This document shows, in pieces, positions 22,139 to 33,170 of a DNA stretch of 64,000 nucleotides. The translations under genes and the position numbers were made by a program. How positions within the stretch are numbered: the stretch's first letter is position 1; each line of letters begins with the position of its first letter. The stretch comes from Chelonoidis abingdonii. Its lineage: Eukaryota > Chordata > Testudines > Testudinidae. The stretch covers positions 55,684,114 to 55,748,113 of the forward strand of contig NC_133771.1 in assembly GCF_003597395.2 (NCBI RefSeq), in the 5' to 3' direction. The notes beneath the pieces were generated by a model that was not told where the DNA came from, did no database searches, and worked only from the letters and a program-made list of their open reading frames with translations.

Positions 22139-23624
22139 GACCAGTAATAACAAAGGGATCCCCTGGAACGAACTTCGACAGGAGATTAGACTAAGTCAAA
22201 ATCTGACAATTAGAAAACTCTGCAGACTCTTACTCTTTCAGAAACCAGGATGATATTAACAATGTCAACATCCCTCTCTCTATCCCCTTAAATAAGATTA
22301 TATAAAAAATACCTACACTATGCAGAGCTTTCTATTACCCAAACAGAGAGAAGATCCAGGAACTCCAAGCAGCCCAATGGAGACTTCACTTCTTCACAGT
22401 TTATTTTAAAAGGAACTAATTGGAGATGGGCAGCAGTATAAAACACTAAAATAAATGTGATACAATTAAGAATAGGTAATTGACAGCTAAATATCAGGAA
22501 AAACCTGATGATGATGATATCTGTTAGAATGAAGAAATATCCTCCAAGGAAGTTGTGGATGTCTGATCACTAAAGATATCTAAAACTGTATAAAATGTAT
22601 TACAGGGAATATTTCTTGTTTAGGTGGAGGAATTGACTGGATGGCTTAATAGAAATAGTTTGGAAAAAAGCAATCTTCCATTGCAACCCAGAGAAAACAG
22701 AGCAGAGAGTTCACTGCTTGGTGAACTCATTATGCTTTTGTAGGGCACTCACTCAAGTATGGGATTTTTCAGATGTTCACATATGTTGCTGTATATTGAT
22801 AAGCACAGGACATTGTTGGGTGAGAATCCTTGCCAAGATGTTCTAAAAGGGACTAATTCAGTTTTAGTAATATACATAATTTGTGACTCTGATATAGGTC
22901 CACTCATCATAATCATGATGGAGGGGTGGCTGGGCCAACCTGAGCAGCACTTCAATCCCATGTGCCAGGTCACAATGTCGGGAACAGAATGTTGAGCCCA
23001 GCCAGCCTGCAGGACAGAAACCACAGGAGCCACTATAGTGAAGTGTGCATCACCTTCCTGTCCCATCCTCTCAACCCTAATGGCCCATTGCTACTCCAAT
23101 GGCCAATTGCAAAACTGGCTCCACCATTTCCTCTTCCCACTTCTCCCCTATTGCAGCAGGATTACACAGGTATTTCCCTCCTTCCAGTGATTATTTTCCC
23201 CACATTGTACCTGTCTTCTCTCTACTGACAATCTTCTCACATACACAACAGATTGTGCTGCTGTGGTGGTTTGGACTGACAGAAAGGGGGAAAAAATGTT
23301 AGAGACACCAATAATATACATTTTCTTTTTCAGGCTGCATGCCCTTGGTACAAGTGAATTACCTTAGCCCAGTTCTCCTCCCTTTCCTCAGTCGTAGTTC
23401 TGCTAATAGTACTGATGCATATAAATGCTTCTAGACTTGAGGGAACTTTCTACTTTCATCTCTTACTATTTTAATCTGATCCTTAGTGTTTTGAACTTTA
23501 CTTTGCAATTACTCTACTTTGGCTATGACATATGTTTTCTCTGTCATCCACCAATACATAATTTTCTTCCCTCAACCATATTAGAGAGACTGAAGTGAAA
23601 AGAGAAAACTCACCTGTACAAGAA
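22139..23624. other. no feature recognised
   Basis: No repeat family or gene is identified with confidence. Small frames around 22749-23302 overlap on both strands and have no domain signature. Confidence 0.45.
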
Positions 23625-23864
23625 AATTGAGAGGAAGAGTAGTCCAGAGGCTTAAAGCACAGAAGTGATATTTAAACATTTTGGCCTGTGTTCCTGGTTT
23701 TGCCACTGTCTTGCTCTTTGGCTTTGTATAAGCCACTTAATCTTTCTATTTTTCATTTTCATTCTCTGAATAATGGAGGAGATACTTACTGTACATCACA
23801 GAGGAATTGTGGGGCTTACTTTATTGGTATTGAGAGACTATTGGACAGCCATATTCTCTATAGT
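23625..23864 (+). repeat. MIR-like (tRNA-CORE) SINE, old
   Basis: The order of landmarks matches MIR-type elements: a GTAGTCCAGAGGCTTAAAGC tRNA-like head, a TTCCTGGTTTTGCCACTG core, a degenerate 'taagccacttaatctttc' tract, then the tail. Divergence is high. Assignment is from the known layout of the family. Confidence 0.55.
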
Positions 23865-24139
23865 TATGTCTATACTGCAATTTAAAACCCACAGCTGGCC
23901 TATGCCAGCTGACTCAGGCTTGTAGGGCTCAGGCTAAGGGACTGTTTAATTGTGGTATAGATGTTCAGACTTGGGCTGGAGCCCAGCTGTAGGACCATGC
24001 GGGATGGGAGGGTCCAAAGGCTCAAGCTGAAGCCCAAACCCAAACTTCTACACCGCAATTAAACAGACCATTAGCCGGAACCCACAAACTTGAATCAGTT
24101 GCATGGGCCAGCCACAGAATCTTGTAACAGTGTAAACTG
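23865..24139. mobile_element. palindromic MITE (foldback)
   Basis: The left half opens with GTCTATACTGCAATTTAAAA and the right half closes with AACAGTGTAAAC. The inner parts GGTATAGATGTTCAGACTTG and CAAACTTCTACACCGCAATT are mirror images, as are CAGCTGACTC and its partner. The whole copy folds back on itself with a short centre near 23998. There is no coding potential. This is a short DNA-transposon derivative; the superfamily is undecided (Harbinger- or hAT-like ends). Confidence 0.6.
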
Positions 24140-24350
24140 ACCCTCTGCTCCTATACATAGCCCTTTTAGCTATCTAACTTTCCCACTTGATATAAAAGTT
24201 ACAAAACCATTATTTTTCAGCGATACTGTTCAATGTCCAGAAACAGCACTGGCAGTATTAAAATGGGCAACTGCTAGCAGCCAATATAATTAGGATTGCA
24301 AACCAGTTTCCATTATATATAAAAGATAAAAAAATAGAAAAAAATCAGCC

Positions 24351-24410
24351 TATATATATAGATAGATAGATAAATAGATAGATCTATCTATCTATCTATA
24401 TATTATACAG
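24351..24410. repeat. GATA/TATC microsatellite, palindromic
   Basis: (TA)n runs into (GATA)n and then switches to (TATC)n at GATCTATC, so the tract is self-complementary and can form a hairpin. Confidence 0.9.
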
Positions 24411-24734
24411 GACTGATATGGGCTGATTTTTCTGTGCTTGATCTTTGCCTTAAGATGATTTCTTTTTCTTTTTTAAGTTTGTCCAAAGTACTTTCAAAAT
24501 TTGTTTTGAGTTATGAGAGTGAGAAAAAAAAAACACATTTAATTCCCTTAGCAAAAATGATCTCAACCACATTACTCTGAAAAGGACTACAGCAAAAACA
24601 TCTGAAGTTTGAAACTTGAAATGGACATAGTCCATGCTGATGATACTTGGATTAGTTCTGGGAGAAGAGAGATGGAAAAAATGATAAGAAATTTAAAACA
24701 CTTCTGAGTATGCTAAATTGTTGTCTTTAAAATT

Positions 24735-26075
24735 TTCATAGAATCATAGAATGGTACAGCTGGAAGGGACCTTGAGAGGTCATCTAGTCCAGCCCCCTTC
24801 ACTGAAACAGAACCAACTATACCTAGACCATTCCTGATAGCTGTTTGTCTTTAAACAGTTTGTTCTTTCTTTAAAACCTCCAGTGATGGGGATTTCGCAA
24901 CCTCTCTTGGAAGTCCACTCTAGTGCTTAATTATGCTTATAGTTTTAAAGGGTTTTTTTCTGATATTTAACCTAAATCTCCCTGGCAGGAGATTAACCTG
25001 ATTACTTCTTGTCCTACCTTGAGAGGACATGGAGAACAATTAATTGCAGTCCTCTTTATAACAGTCTCTAACAGATTTGAAGACTATTATTAGGTTCCTG
25101 CTCAGTCCTCTTTTTTCACAACTAAACATGCCCAGTTTTTTTTTAATCTTTCTTCAGTTGTCACATTTTCAAACCTTTGATCATTTTTGTTGCTTTTCTC
25201 TGGAATCTCTCCAATTTGTCCCTATCTTTTTAAAAATATGCCATACAGAACTCCAGCTGAGTCCTCACCAGTGCCAAGTAGAGTGGGACTATTACCTCCT
25301 GTGTCTTACATATGATATTCCTATTAATACACCTGACTTCTTTGCAACTTCATCACATTGTTGACATAGTCTATTAGTGAGCCACTATAAATCTCAGCTC
25401 CTTTTAATCAGTTGTACTGTCTAACCTGTTATTCCCCATTTTATAGTTGTACATTTGATTTGTTCTTCCTAAGTGTAGTACTTTTCCCTTGTCATTACTG
25501 AATTTTATCTTGTTGATTTCAGACCGAACCTCCAATTTGTCAAGGTCATTTTGAATTCTAATCCTGTCCTCCAAAGTGCTTGCAACCCCTCCCAGCTCAG
25601 TGTCATCCAGAAATTTTATAAGTGAACTTTCCAATCCATTATTAGAGTCATTAATGAAAATATTGATTAGTTCTAGATCCAGGACAGGCCCTTTCTGGAC
25701 CCCATTATGAACATTCCTCCAATTTGATGATGAAACATTGACGACTATCTTTTAAATACAGTCTTTCAATCAATTTTTCACATATTTTATAGTAATTTCA
25801 TCTAGTCCACATTTTCCTACTTTGCTTATGAGAATGTCATGTGGGACTGTCAAATGCCTTGGGAAAAGGAAGATATATCATGTCTACAACTTCCCCCCAC
25901 CTGCATATTCTGTAAATCAGTAAACCTGTCAAAGAAGAAAATTATGTTGGTTTGGCATAAATTGTTCTTGACAAATCCACAATGGTTATTACTTATAACC
26001 TCATTATTTTATAGGTGCATACAAACAGATTGAAGTTAGACAGTCTGGTCTATAATTCCTCAAGTACTTCTTTTT
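24735..26075 (-). pseudogene. CR1 LINE, 1.3-kb 3' portion
   Basis: It starts with the CR1 3' tail (TCATAGAATCATAGAATGG) and extends through reversed ORF2 into the RT palm. A minus-strand frame at 25404-25634 reads LIKFLDDTELGGVASTLEDR, close to the catalytic FADD-type box, here LDD in place of ADD. Many frameshifts break the rest. The 5' end is truncated as in most CR1 copies. It shares RT text with the copies at 49317 and 55661. Confidence 0.8.
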
Positions 26076-26535
26076 TCCCTCCAAGGCCACAGTTTGCCAT
26101 TCCCGGCCAATGGCCCTCTCCCATTCATAAGATTTCAAAGATAATTGCTAAGGTTCTAAGATAAAACCTAATAAAGCCCCATCCTTACTGGAAACCTCAC
26201 AGCACACATTCAGCATGCTAGACTGGGAGGAATGTGTGTTTCCCTTCAAGGTGCTGTCAGGACAGTATATATGTCAGATAAATTGGAATTGCCATTGAAG
26301 TCCATAAATTGAAATTCTCCAGAATGATATTCCTTCCAATTAGTTAATGTTGCTTTTGAGGATTTAACTTTGCATTTCCTGCATTTTTGTAATTTTACTC
26401 ATGAAACTTTAATGTAACATACTTTGTCCCTAGTCCTTTTACAGATGTACAGTGTGGACAGAGTGTCATGACCAGGACATGGACAGTTTGACCTAGTGGT
26501 TAGAGCTGGAGTCAGGCCAGTGCAAATGCCAGGAG
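26076..26535. other. no feature recognised
   Basis: Ordinary AT-rich DNA; nothing recognised before the small hAT MITE. Confidence 0.45.
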
Positions 26536-26543
26536 GTCAGAGT

Positions 26544-26721
26544 CAGTGCTTACTTTGTAATGAAAGAGGTGCCGGGGGTCAAGCAATTATGGCAAGGCTC
26601 ATGCAATTTTTTTTACATTCATAACTGATGAGACAAGCCCAGGGGTGCAAGGCTTAGGAACTGCCAAGACTAGAGGTGCCAGGGCTCAGCCCTGGCAAGG
26701 CCTGGCACAAAATAAGCACTG
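26544..26721. mobile_element. short hAT-type MITE
   Basis: Termini CAGTGCTTACTTTGT and ACAAAATAAGCACTG are inverted repeats. Flanking octamers GTCAGAGT (26536-26543) and GCTAGAGT (26722-26729) agree at 6 of 8 positions, consistent with an old 8-bp target duplication. The right end and its flank recur at 39270-39306. Confidence 0.65.
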
Positions 26722-26733
26722 GCTAGAGTCTAA

Positions 26734-28009
26734 GGGTACGTCTACACAGCAGGATTATTTCGAATTTGCTTAAACCGATTTTATAAAACAGATTGTATTG
26801 AACGCTCCTACCACTCAGTTGCCTGTGTATGCTTCATGACCATGCCATCAAGGGTAGGCTGGGTCACCAAGACTACTACAGCATGTCACATCCAAGGTTA
26901 TTTTCCTTATGTCTGGAAGTAATTCCTTCTGCACGCCGTTAAAACAGAACTGAGTGTTCTGGAGACGCCGAGCGTGCATGACCCCCTTCCTGGCCATCTC
27001 ACGTGGATGTGGGCTGAAGTCCTTGTGATCCACCAGTGCTTGCAGCCACATTGAAAAGTACCCTTGCAGTTTACGTACTGGGTTGCCCTGCGCTCTGGCA
27101 GATAGGGATACGGGTTCATCTATGCCCCACACAGTTAGGGAATCCATGCGCAAACGCATCCACTATCACTTGCACGTTTCACAAGTCACTACCTTCGTAG
27201 CGCATGCTTAAACGTTGCTTTGGCTACTTGCAATCACAGCAGCCCCCACAGTAATCTTGCCCACTCAAATGATTTCTGCGTGCCGGTAGCTGTCTGAGGG
27301 TTGCAAGCTTCCCAGAGGGCTCTTGCACTCGCTTCTCACTGTAAGGCTGCTCTCATGTTGTATTATGCGTTCAGCAGGGAAAGCAAGCACAAAGTTCTAA
27401 GAATATGCTCTTACCATGCGAAAGTTTCGCAGCCACTGTGAATCATCCCAACATGCAAACAATGTTCCCAACCAGTCTGTGCTTGTGCCGTGCCCAAATC
27501 TGCATTCATTGTAGAATATGCCATATAGCAGTAGCTCCAAAAACGCTGGGCCACGGTTATGGGAAAATTCTGCCTCTTCTCTCATCCGCTGTCTCACGCT
27601 CTCGAATAGGCTTGCTCCTCCTCTCATCCTGCTTTTGCAGTTAATGGTTAGTTAGATCACAGTGCAGAGTATGCGATGGTTGACAACGTCAGGATAGCGT
27701 TACTGATCTCAAGGTCCATGATTCGTGTGCTATGGCGTTGCTCAAATTCAATCCAGGAAAAAGGTGCACAAAAGGTTCTTGCTGCCTACAAAGGGAGGGT
27801 GAGGCTGTAACCTCCCAGCAACCACCCGGGGGCAATGTTTTTGCCCATAAGCGCACTGGGCCTCTCCCCAGAAGTTGGGAACTATGGGAATAGCTGCGGA
27901 ACAGCTACCCAGCAGTGCACCGTCCTGAATCGACGGTAGCTTTGACATGACGCACACAGTCGACTTAGTGATCTAGTGGGACCGGCTAACCGATTTTATA
28001 ATAATCTGT
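26734..28009 (-). mobile_element. PIF/Harbinger element, left portion up to the gap
   Basis: It begins with GGGTACGTCTACACAGC right after TAA (26731-26733), the TWA-type 3-bp target site of PIF/Harbinger. It carries a transposase remnant at 26848-27640. Near the gap, AACCGATTTTATAATAATC echoes the sub-terminal text AACCGATTTTATAAAACAG at 26775, so this piece may itself be close to a right end when the gap cuts it. Indels are dense. Confidence 0.75.
26848..27640 (-). pseudogene. Harbinger (PIF) transposase remnant
   Basis: The minus-strand frame 27159-26848 contains YFSMWLQALVDHK, then a damaged stretch where a DARVF-like box is expected (HARRLQNTQFC), then PDIRKITLDVT and LGDPAYP. This order is that of the DDE catalytic core of PIF/Harbinger transposases. 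Upstream, 27160-27640 holds broken frames that may be its N-terminal half. Family transposases are about 350-450 residues; no more than about 100 are readable in one frame here. The protein would cut and paste the element together with a SANT/Myb-like partner, remnants of which occur at 32360-32960, 36811-37212 and 59906-60103. Confidence 0.78.
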
Positions 28010-28109
28010 NNNNNNNNNNNNNNNNNNNNNNNNNNNNNNNNNNNNNNNNNNNNNNNNNNNNNNNNNNNNNNNNNNNNNNNNNNNNNNNNNNNNNNNNNNN
28101 NNNNNNNNN
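28010..28109. other. assembly gap of exactly 100 N
   Basis: The 100 undetermined bases have a round length typical of a gap of unknown size. The sequence on the two sides does not obviously belong together. Confidence 0.99.
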
Positions 28110-28590
28110 GTCTTCCTCTGTGACCTTCTGCAAGTCATGTTGACTCATTTTCAAATGCAACCACCCATAAGTGTCCAGTTTTGAAAATTGGGGCCTTAAC
28201 TTCTCTTTTCAGTGCTTCTTCTTCTGTAAAATGATGATAATATTGCTCCCCTCACCTGGGGGAAGGGAGGGATAGCTCAGTGGTTTGAGCATTGGCCTGC
28301 TCAACCTAGGGTTGTCAGCTCAATTCTTGAGGGGGCCACTTAGGGATCTGCAGCAAAATCAGTACTTGGTCCTGATAGCAAAGGCAGGGGACTGGACTCA
28401 ATGACCTTTCAGGGTCTCTAGTAGTTCTATGAGATAGGCATACCTCCACATATTAATTTAATTATAATTAAATTTACAATGCTTGCAAAGTGCTTTGAGA
28501 TCCTCAAGTGGAAGATTTTGTGCAATTATTATTAATCAAGTTTATGACCTTGTGTGCAATGGTCACACTGCAGGATGTTATCCCATTTCT
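28110..28590 (+). repeat. MIR-like SINE interrupted by a Cry SINE
   Basis: 28110-28257 (GTGACCTTCTGCAAGTCATG ... TGTAAAATGATGATAATA) and 28440-28590 (GCAAAGTGCTTTGAGATCCTC ... ATTATTATTAA) are the two halves of one MIR/CORE-type element. The Cry SINE sits between them. The left edge of the element is cut by the gap. Confidence 0.65.
28258..28437 (+). repeat. turtle Pol III SINE (Cry type, tRNA-derived)
   Basis: The head reads GGGATAGCTCAGTGGTTTGA. Box A is TAGCTCAGTGG at 28273-28283, and box B lies in GTTGTCAGCTCAATTC at 28311-28326, slightly decayed. Further landmarks are GGGGGCCACTTAGGGATC and a tail ending GTTCTATGAGA. This layout is that of the cryptodiran turtle tRNA-derived SINE and is the strongest taxonomic marker in the window. 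The target duplication is not clear. Confidence 0.85.
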
Positions 28591-28809
28591 TGGGCCCCAG
28601 AGTCACTCAGCCAGGAGGTCCACTCCATTTTGTAGTGATATGCACTTTAATCGACCTACCAAAAATACAAGTAAACCTTCTGTCTGCTCTTTAGGGGATC
28701 AGTTGAAATAGGCTTTGCCTTGGAAATAGCCTGCTGTGAAAATAAAAATTTCCCCTTTGAGCTATGCTGTTCTCAAGCTATAACAAACATGTACGTTAAA
28801 ATCAACATT

Positions 28810-29285
28810 CTTTGTGCTGCTTTCTAAGGGCCTGTTCGTGAGCAGCTACAATTCACATTCCCAGCTCTGCCAATGATTAGCAGTGGGACCTTGGCTGAGT
28901 CAATTAACCTTTCTGTCCTTCATTTTCAATGGAAATAATGATCCTTTCAGGGGCATACACAGAGTGGGGGCAAGCAGGGGCATGCCCCCGCAATAATAAT
29001 CTGGGACACAGAGCTTCTCCAGTCCTGGGGCCATGGAAGCAGGGAAAAGTGTGCTCCTCCTGGGGTGGGGGATGGGGGAAGAGAGGGTAGAGTGAGCTCC
29101 TGGTCAGGGGGGTGCAGGAGGGAAGAGCACGATCCTGCTGGGGCAGTGGGGGCAATGAGCTCCTCCCAGGGCTGGGGAGGGAGGGAGGAGAGCAAGCTCT
29201 CGTGGTGGGGGGGCACATTTAAATTCCTGCGCACCCCCCTGGTGCTTTGTAAAGCACCTTGAGATCTACAATGTTAAGCATTATG
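28810..29285 (+). repeat. MIR-like SINE split by a G-rich insertion
   Basis: 28860-28950 (CCCAGCTCTGCCAATGATTAG, then a 'ttggctgagtcaattaacc' tract) continues at 29241 with GGTGCTTTGTAAAGCACCTTGA. The intervening 28951-29240 is G-rich, starts GGGGCATACACAGAGTGG and ends TGCGCACCCCCCTG, which are roughly mirror-image ends. It is probably a short DNA-transposon derivative; its superfamily is not resolved. Confidence 0.5.
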
Positions 29286-29374
29286 AAAGTCTTACCTTAT
29301 TCTTCCTTGCACTAATCCCATCAAATGGGGTCCACTGTGATGAATCCTTTCCCCATACAAGTGCTAAGTATGAT

Positions 29375-29515
29375 TCACTGATATAATAAGCTCTTTGGGG
29401 TGGGGAACCATCTTTTTGGTCTGTTTGGTCAGCACTTAGTACAATGGGATCCTGGTCCAATACTGGTGTGTTTAGGTGCCACAGTAATACAAGTAATAAA
29501 TAATAATTATTGACA
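29375..29515 (+). repeat. ancient LINE/SINE 3' tail
   Basis: The run AGCTCTTTGGGGTGGGGAAC, CAGCACTTAGTACAATGGG, TCCTGGTCCAATACTGG and a terminal AATAATAATTATT has the order of a widespread amniote L3-type tail. A shorter relative lies at 30480-30545 (TTTGTACAGCACCGAGCACA). Confidence 0.5.
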
Positions 29516-29867
29516 TCAGATCGATTTGTGTGCACTCCATTCCTCGCTGGATTAGGCCCTAAGCGGGGGCCTCTAGCTCAATGTGATGATGGAAGATAAG
29601 AAAAATGTTACTGATTATAAATGCCTATATGGTGTGGCTATTATGAAAATTTGGTGGGTCTGAGCTATGAGGACTCTCGGCTTGAGGCAGCACTTTTGGA
29701 CAGAGCAACATGTCACATTCATCATGGAAGTGTGAAATCCAGCTGTGACTTTCCTTCGTAAGTGAGGACACAGCGGTTTCAGGCTGTGTGTTAACTACTA
29801 ATGTTAATGCTATGCCTTTATACTGTGACGTGCACTGAAGAATCTGAAACACTAATGAGAATAGTAT

Positions 29868-30005
29868 CATTAGCCCTATTTTACAGAAAAGGAAACTGAG
29901 TCACAGGGAGGTTATGAAGCTCGCAGGTTGATACAAGTGGAGACTCATTTATAGAACAGAGGGAGTCCTAATACCCAGTGCTGCACTCTGAACAACTACC
30001 ACATG
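29868..30005 (-). repeat. MIR-like SINE, reverse orientation
   Basis: The plus strand reads CCCTATTTTACAGAAAAGGA, AACTGAGTCACAGGGAGGTT and CCTAATACCCAGTGCTGCAC, the reverse complement of the conserved core of MIR-type elements. Confidence 0.65.
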
Positions 30006-30754
30006 CTCACCTGCTCTCCTGACGCCAATTCAGCTTGAACAAGTGTTTAGTGGTTCATCCCATGGCCAGCAGGGGCCAGAACTGCTCCATGAAATGAGAG
30101 CTGTTGACCTCTCTCTTGCTTCCTGTACCTGAGACAAGGAGTCTCTTCCTGGGCAGTGAGGGATAAGTACAGGGATCTGGAGTGTAGAGGGCACTCTAAT
30201 TCCCGGCACTACTTTGGTTATTGGCTATTGATACTGTGTGCCTCTAAGGAGATCTTTTGTTGTCTTATGCACTAAATCAAGAGGGCCTATTTATCCCTCT
30301 GTCTGGCCTGGTATTCAGTTCCTGAAGAAATAGCTGCCCCATTGAGAAGTTCCACAGAATAACTACAACCAGCTGTTGCATTTTACTAGTGATCAGTAGT
30401 AACAGCCAGGTGCTCTGATGACCTTTTCAAAGCTGAATTTAGGCTAAATCATAAGATTGGAGCAAGACTGTCCCCACTGCAATGTTTGTACAGCACCGAG
30501 CACATGAGATGCTCAGTAAAATAATAAGCGTTTACTGACTAATGAATTGCTTGTCTGGCTTTGAATACAGTCTAACATTTAGGCAGTTAGGTACAATTCT
30601 ACCCACTTCCCTTCCCTTTTAGGAAGGTTTTGCATAATGTCTAAAGATAAATGATGGGTGGAGTGGCAATTTTGGATATTTCGGAGCCTTTGCAGCGGTC
30701 AGGCCCAAAAAAATATCTGGTGATTTGTTTCAAGTATCTAAGCAGTAGGCAAAG

Positions 30755-30965
30755 AGCTGCAGTTTGGTGGCTTGAGTGCAGGCTTAGCAGCCAGGACGTC
30801 CTGAATTCTAACCCCAGCTCTGGCTAATTCTCTTTGCCACTTTGGACATGTATCTGAAACCCTCTGCCTCGGTTTCTTTCTCTGCCAAATAATGAAGATA
30901 AGATTTCCTTACTTCACGGAAGTGTTATTTACAGGGCTGTACCAATGAGGTGAATGTGGGTGAAA
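30755..30965 (+). repeat. MIR-like SINE
   Basis: Landmarks in order: GGTGGCTTGAGTGCAGGCTT, TCCTGAATTCTAACCCCAGC, CTCTGCCTCGGTTTCTTTC and an AATAATGAAGATAAG stretch. Old copy with many substitutions. Confidence 0.6.
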
Positions 30966-31029
30966 ACTGTGAGCTCAGGTGGGAGAGGCAGGGGGACAGA
31001 AGGTTTCAGGATGGTTATAGGTGTAGCCA

Positions 31030-31412
31030 ATGTGGGGAGAACAGACAATCCTGATGTGTAGAAAGAATAGTAAATATGGCAGGTAACCAGCTTGGCTTAA
31101 CAGTGAAATCCTTGCTGATCTTAAACGCAAAAAAGAAGCTTGCAAGAAGTGGAAGATTGGACAAAAGACCAGGGAGAAGTATAAAAATATTGCTCAGGCA
31201 CGCAGAAGTGAAATCAGGAAGGCCAAATCACACTTGGAGTTGCAGCTAGCAAGAGATGTTAAGAGTAATAAGCAGGGTTTCTTCAGGTATGTTAGCAACA
31301 AGAAGAAAGTCAAGGAAAGTGTGGGCCCCTTACTGAACGAGGGAGGCAACCTAGTGACAGAGGATGTGGAAAAAGCTTAAGAACAATGCTTAGTTAACCT
31401 TCTTTCACAAAG
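31030..31412 (+). pseudogene. CR1 ORF2 fragment (endonuclease-RT linker), cut at 3' side
   Basis: A plus-strand frame from about 31095 reads LADLKRKKEACKKWKI..., ARRSEIRKAKSHLELQLARD and KQGFFRYVSNKKKVKE, then VGPLLNEGGNLVTEDVEKA. This is the linker between endonuclease and RT in CR1 ORF2. CR1 copies normally keep the 3' end and lose the 5' end; this one stops in mid-ORF on its 3' side at about 31412, where Harbinger-like sequence begins. That unusual break suggests a join made by rearrangement or assembly. Confidence 0.75.
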
Positions 31413-33170
31413 AACAACTATCCACCTACAGAGCACATGTGATTTCTCATACAAGATCGCATTATTGCATGTAAATATTAAGTACGGTCTGTATGAACTG
31501 GTGTGGCACACCAAGAGAACGCAGGTCGGCCACCCTACTTCAGCGGCGATGGTAAGGCTTTAAAAAGTTTGACTTCTCACCATTCATATACACAGTGATC
31601 TATATGATGCCTTGTTCTGTTAAGAGGAACCTGCAAACCCCAAACCCCCTCTTCCCATCCCAACAGGCAGGTTTTTGCCTAGCTGGATCATGTACGGATA
31701 CGTCTGCTACTATATGGCTCACATATGGGGTGGTACGTTTGTTGGTTTGGGTTTTTTATGTGGGTGCTGTGTGGTGCTCCTTCGACTGGGGCCCACGAGG
31801 CTGCGTGCTGGGTAGCCTCTGCGGGAAGTGATTCCTGCTTGTGTCGCAAACGCTGAACAACGTCAGTTTCGCTAGTCTCTGTGCTCTCGCATCGGTTGCC
31901 CCTACGCTCATGCCCAGTAAGCAAAACCGCCAGTGATTCTGCCCCCTATATTATGCATTTCTATTTTACGAGGATAACATAGGATTGATAGAGTTCTCTC
32001 TCCTGAGAATACTACGCGGCGAGGAGGCAGATCGTTGTTTCTGGTAATGCCTTCAGTGCCCCGTGTACGCAGCCGCGCTATGTGAAGCAATGATTCCAAA
32101 TTTCTTTGCTAAAATGCCAATGGCGTTGGAAAGTTTCCTACTATGGGGACCGGATAAAGGCTGCGTTGCCCCAGAAATGTTATCATAAGGGTTTTTGAGT
32201 ACTCCAGATCGTATCATGGAGATTCTTTGGAGGATTTCGTCCATCCCAGACATGTTAATGAATTTCCTGTAACTTTAATGCGCTGGACTGCATCACAAGC
32301 CCTATGGCATGCGATAAAAAAAAAACACCTTGTTTTAATCCGGTTTGAATATAGAATTAAGTTCACTTACCAGAGTCGCTTCATGGCTTCACTGTCTGGG
32401 CTTGTTTGGCTTGGGATGCGGGACCTGTTAATCTGGGGTCTCAAAAAAGATCCTGGCTGTAGGGGTTTACCAAGACTGGCATGTGTTGCTCTCCCATGGT
32501 ACTTTCTTCAATCTTCAATCTGTCCTCTCCTATCTCCCGCCTCCCTGCTAAACACCTCTATCAGACAACGGATATGATATTTCATTCCGAAGTCTTGAAT
32601 CCACGGACAAGGAAGGTGGGGTATACGTGGTCGCGCATAGCCCCCAAAATTGCATAGCAGTTCAGCATAAGAAGCTCGGCATGTTTTCGGCATCGTGAGC
32701 CTGACCTACAGCTCATTGCTTCTCTCGTATATTCCGTATGTCTCTTGCCTAAGCCTCCTTCACTTTTACTCTTGCACTGCAGGAGTCCCTGCTGTGCCCT
32801 TTTTCAGCCATTAGACTTTGAAATTCTTTCAAAAACTTTTTCATTTCGTCTTGGAACGCAGTGCTGTGAGACTGGTCCTCAGCCCCAGATAGCGATCAGA
32901 TCAAGTACTTCCTGTGTGCGTCCAAGCTGGCGCTCCTTTTTTCGATTATCAGGAGATGCATTGTTACCTGTGCGTGATGAGCTCTGCGGCCACCTGTGTG
33001 TATGCTGACACCTCACGCTGGCACATCAGGATACATGAATTCAAAAAGTTCGCTGGGATTCAGGGTTCTCTGTTTACCTGGCAGTGCATCACAGTGTACT
33101 GTTCGGATGCTATCATGAGTGCCCCTGTCAGAAAAGTTCTGAAACAAAAATTGGGATTGACTCACTTGGG
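31413..33170 (-). mobile_element. Harbinger right-hand portion with SANT/Myb-like ORF, no TIR
   Basis: The segment continues Harbinger-family text (landmarks near 31905 CTACGCTCATGCCCAGTAAG, 32205 TCGTATCATGGAGATTC, 32880 CAGCCCCAGATAGCGATCAG). Part of it is paralleled by 36890-37300 and 60050-60400. A minus-strand coding relic runs from about 32960 to 32360. The piece MPKTCRASYAEL (from 32693) followed by frameshifted acidic text would be the second, SANT/Myb-like protein of such elements, which binds the ends and helps the transposase. The left and right termini are missing. Confidence 0.65.

Noticed and set aside
24351..24410. CRISPR-like or regulatory palindrome
   Set aside because: It is a simple GATA/TATC microsatellite without spacers, in eukaryotic DNA.
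28258..28330. Functional tRNA gene
   Set aside because: Box A and B belong to a SINE head; the cloverleaf is decayed and a SINE body and tail follow.
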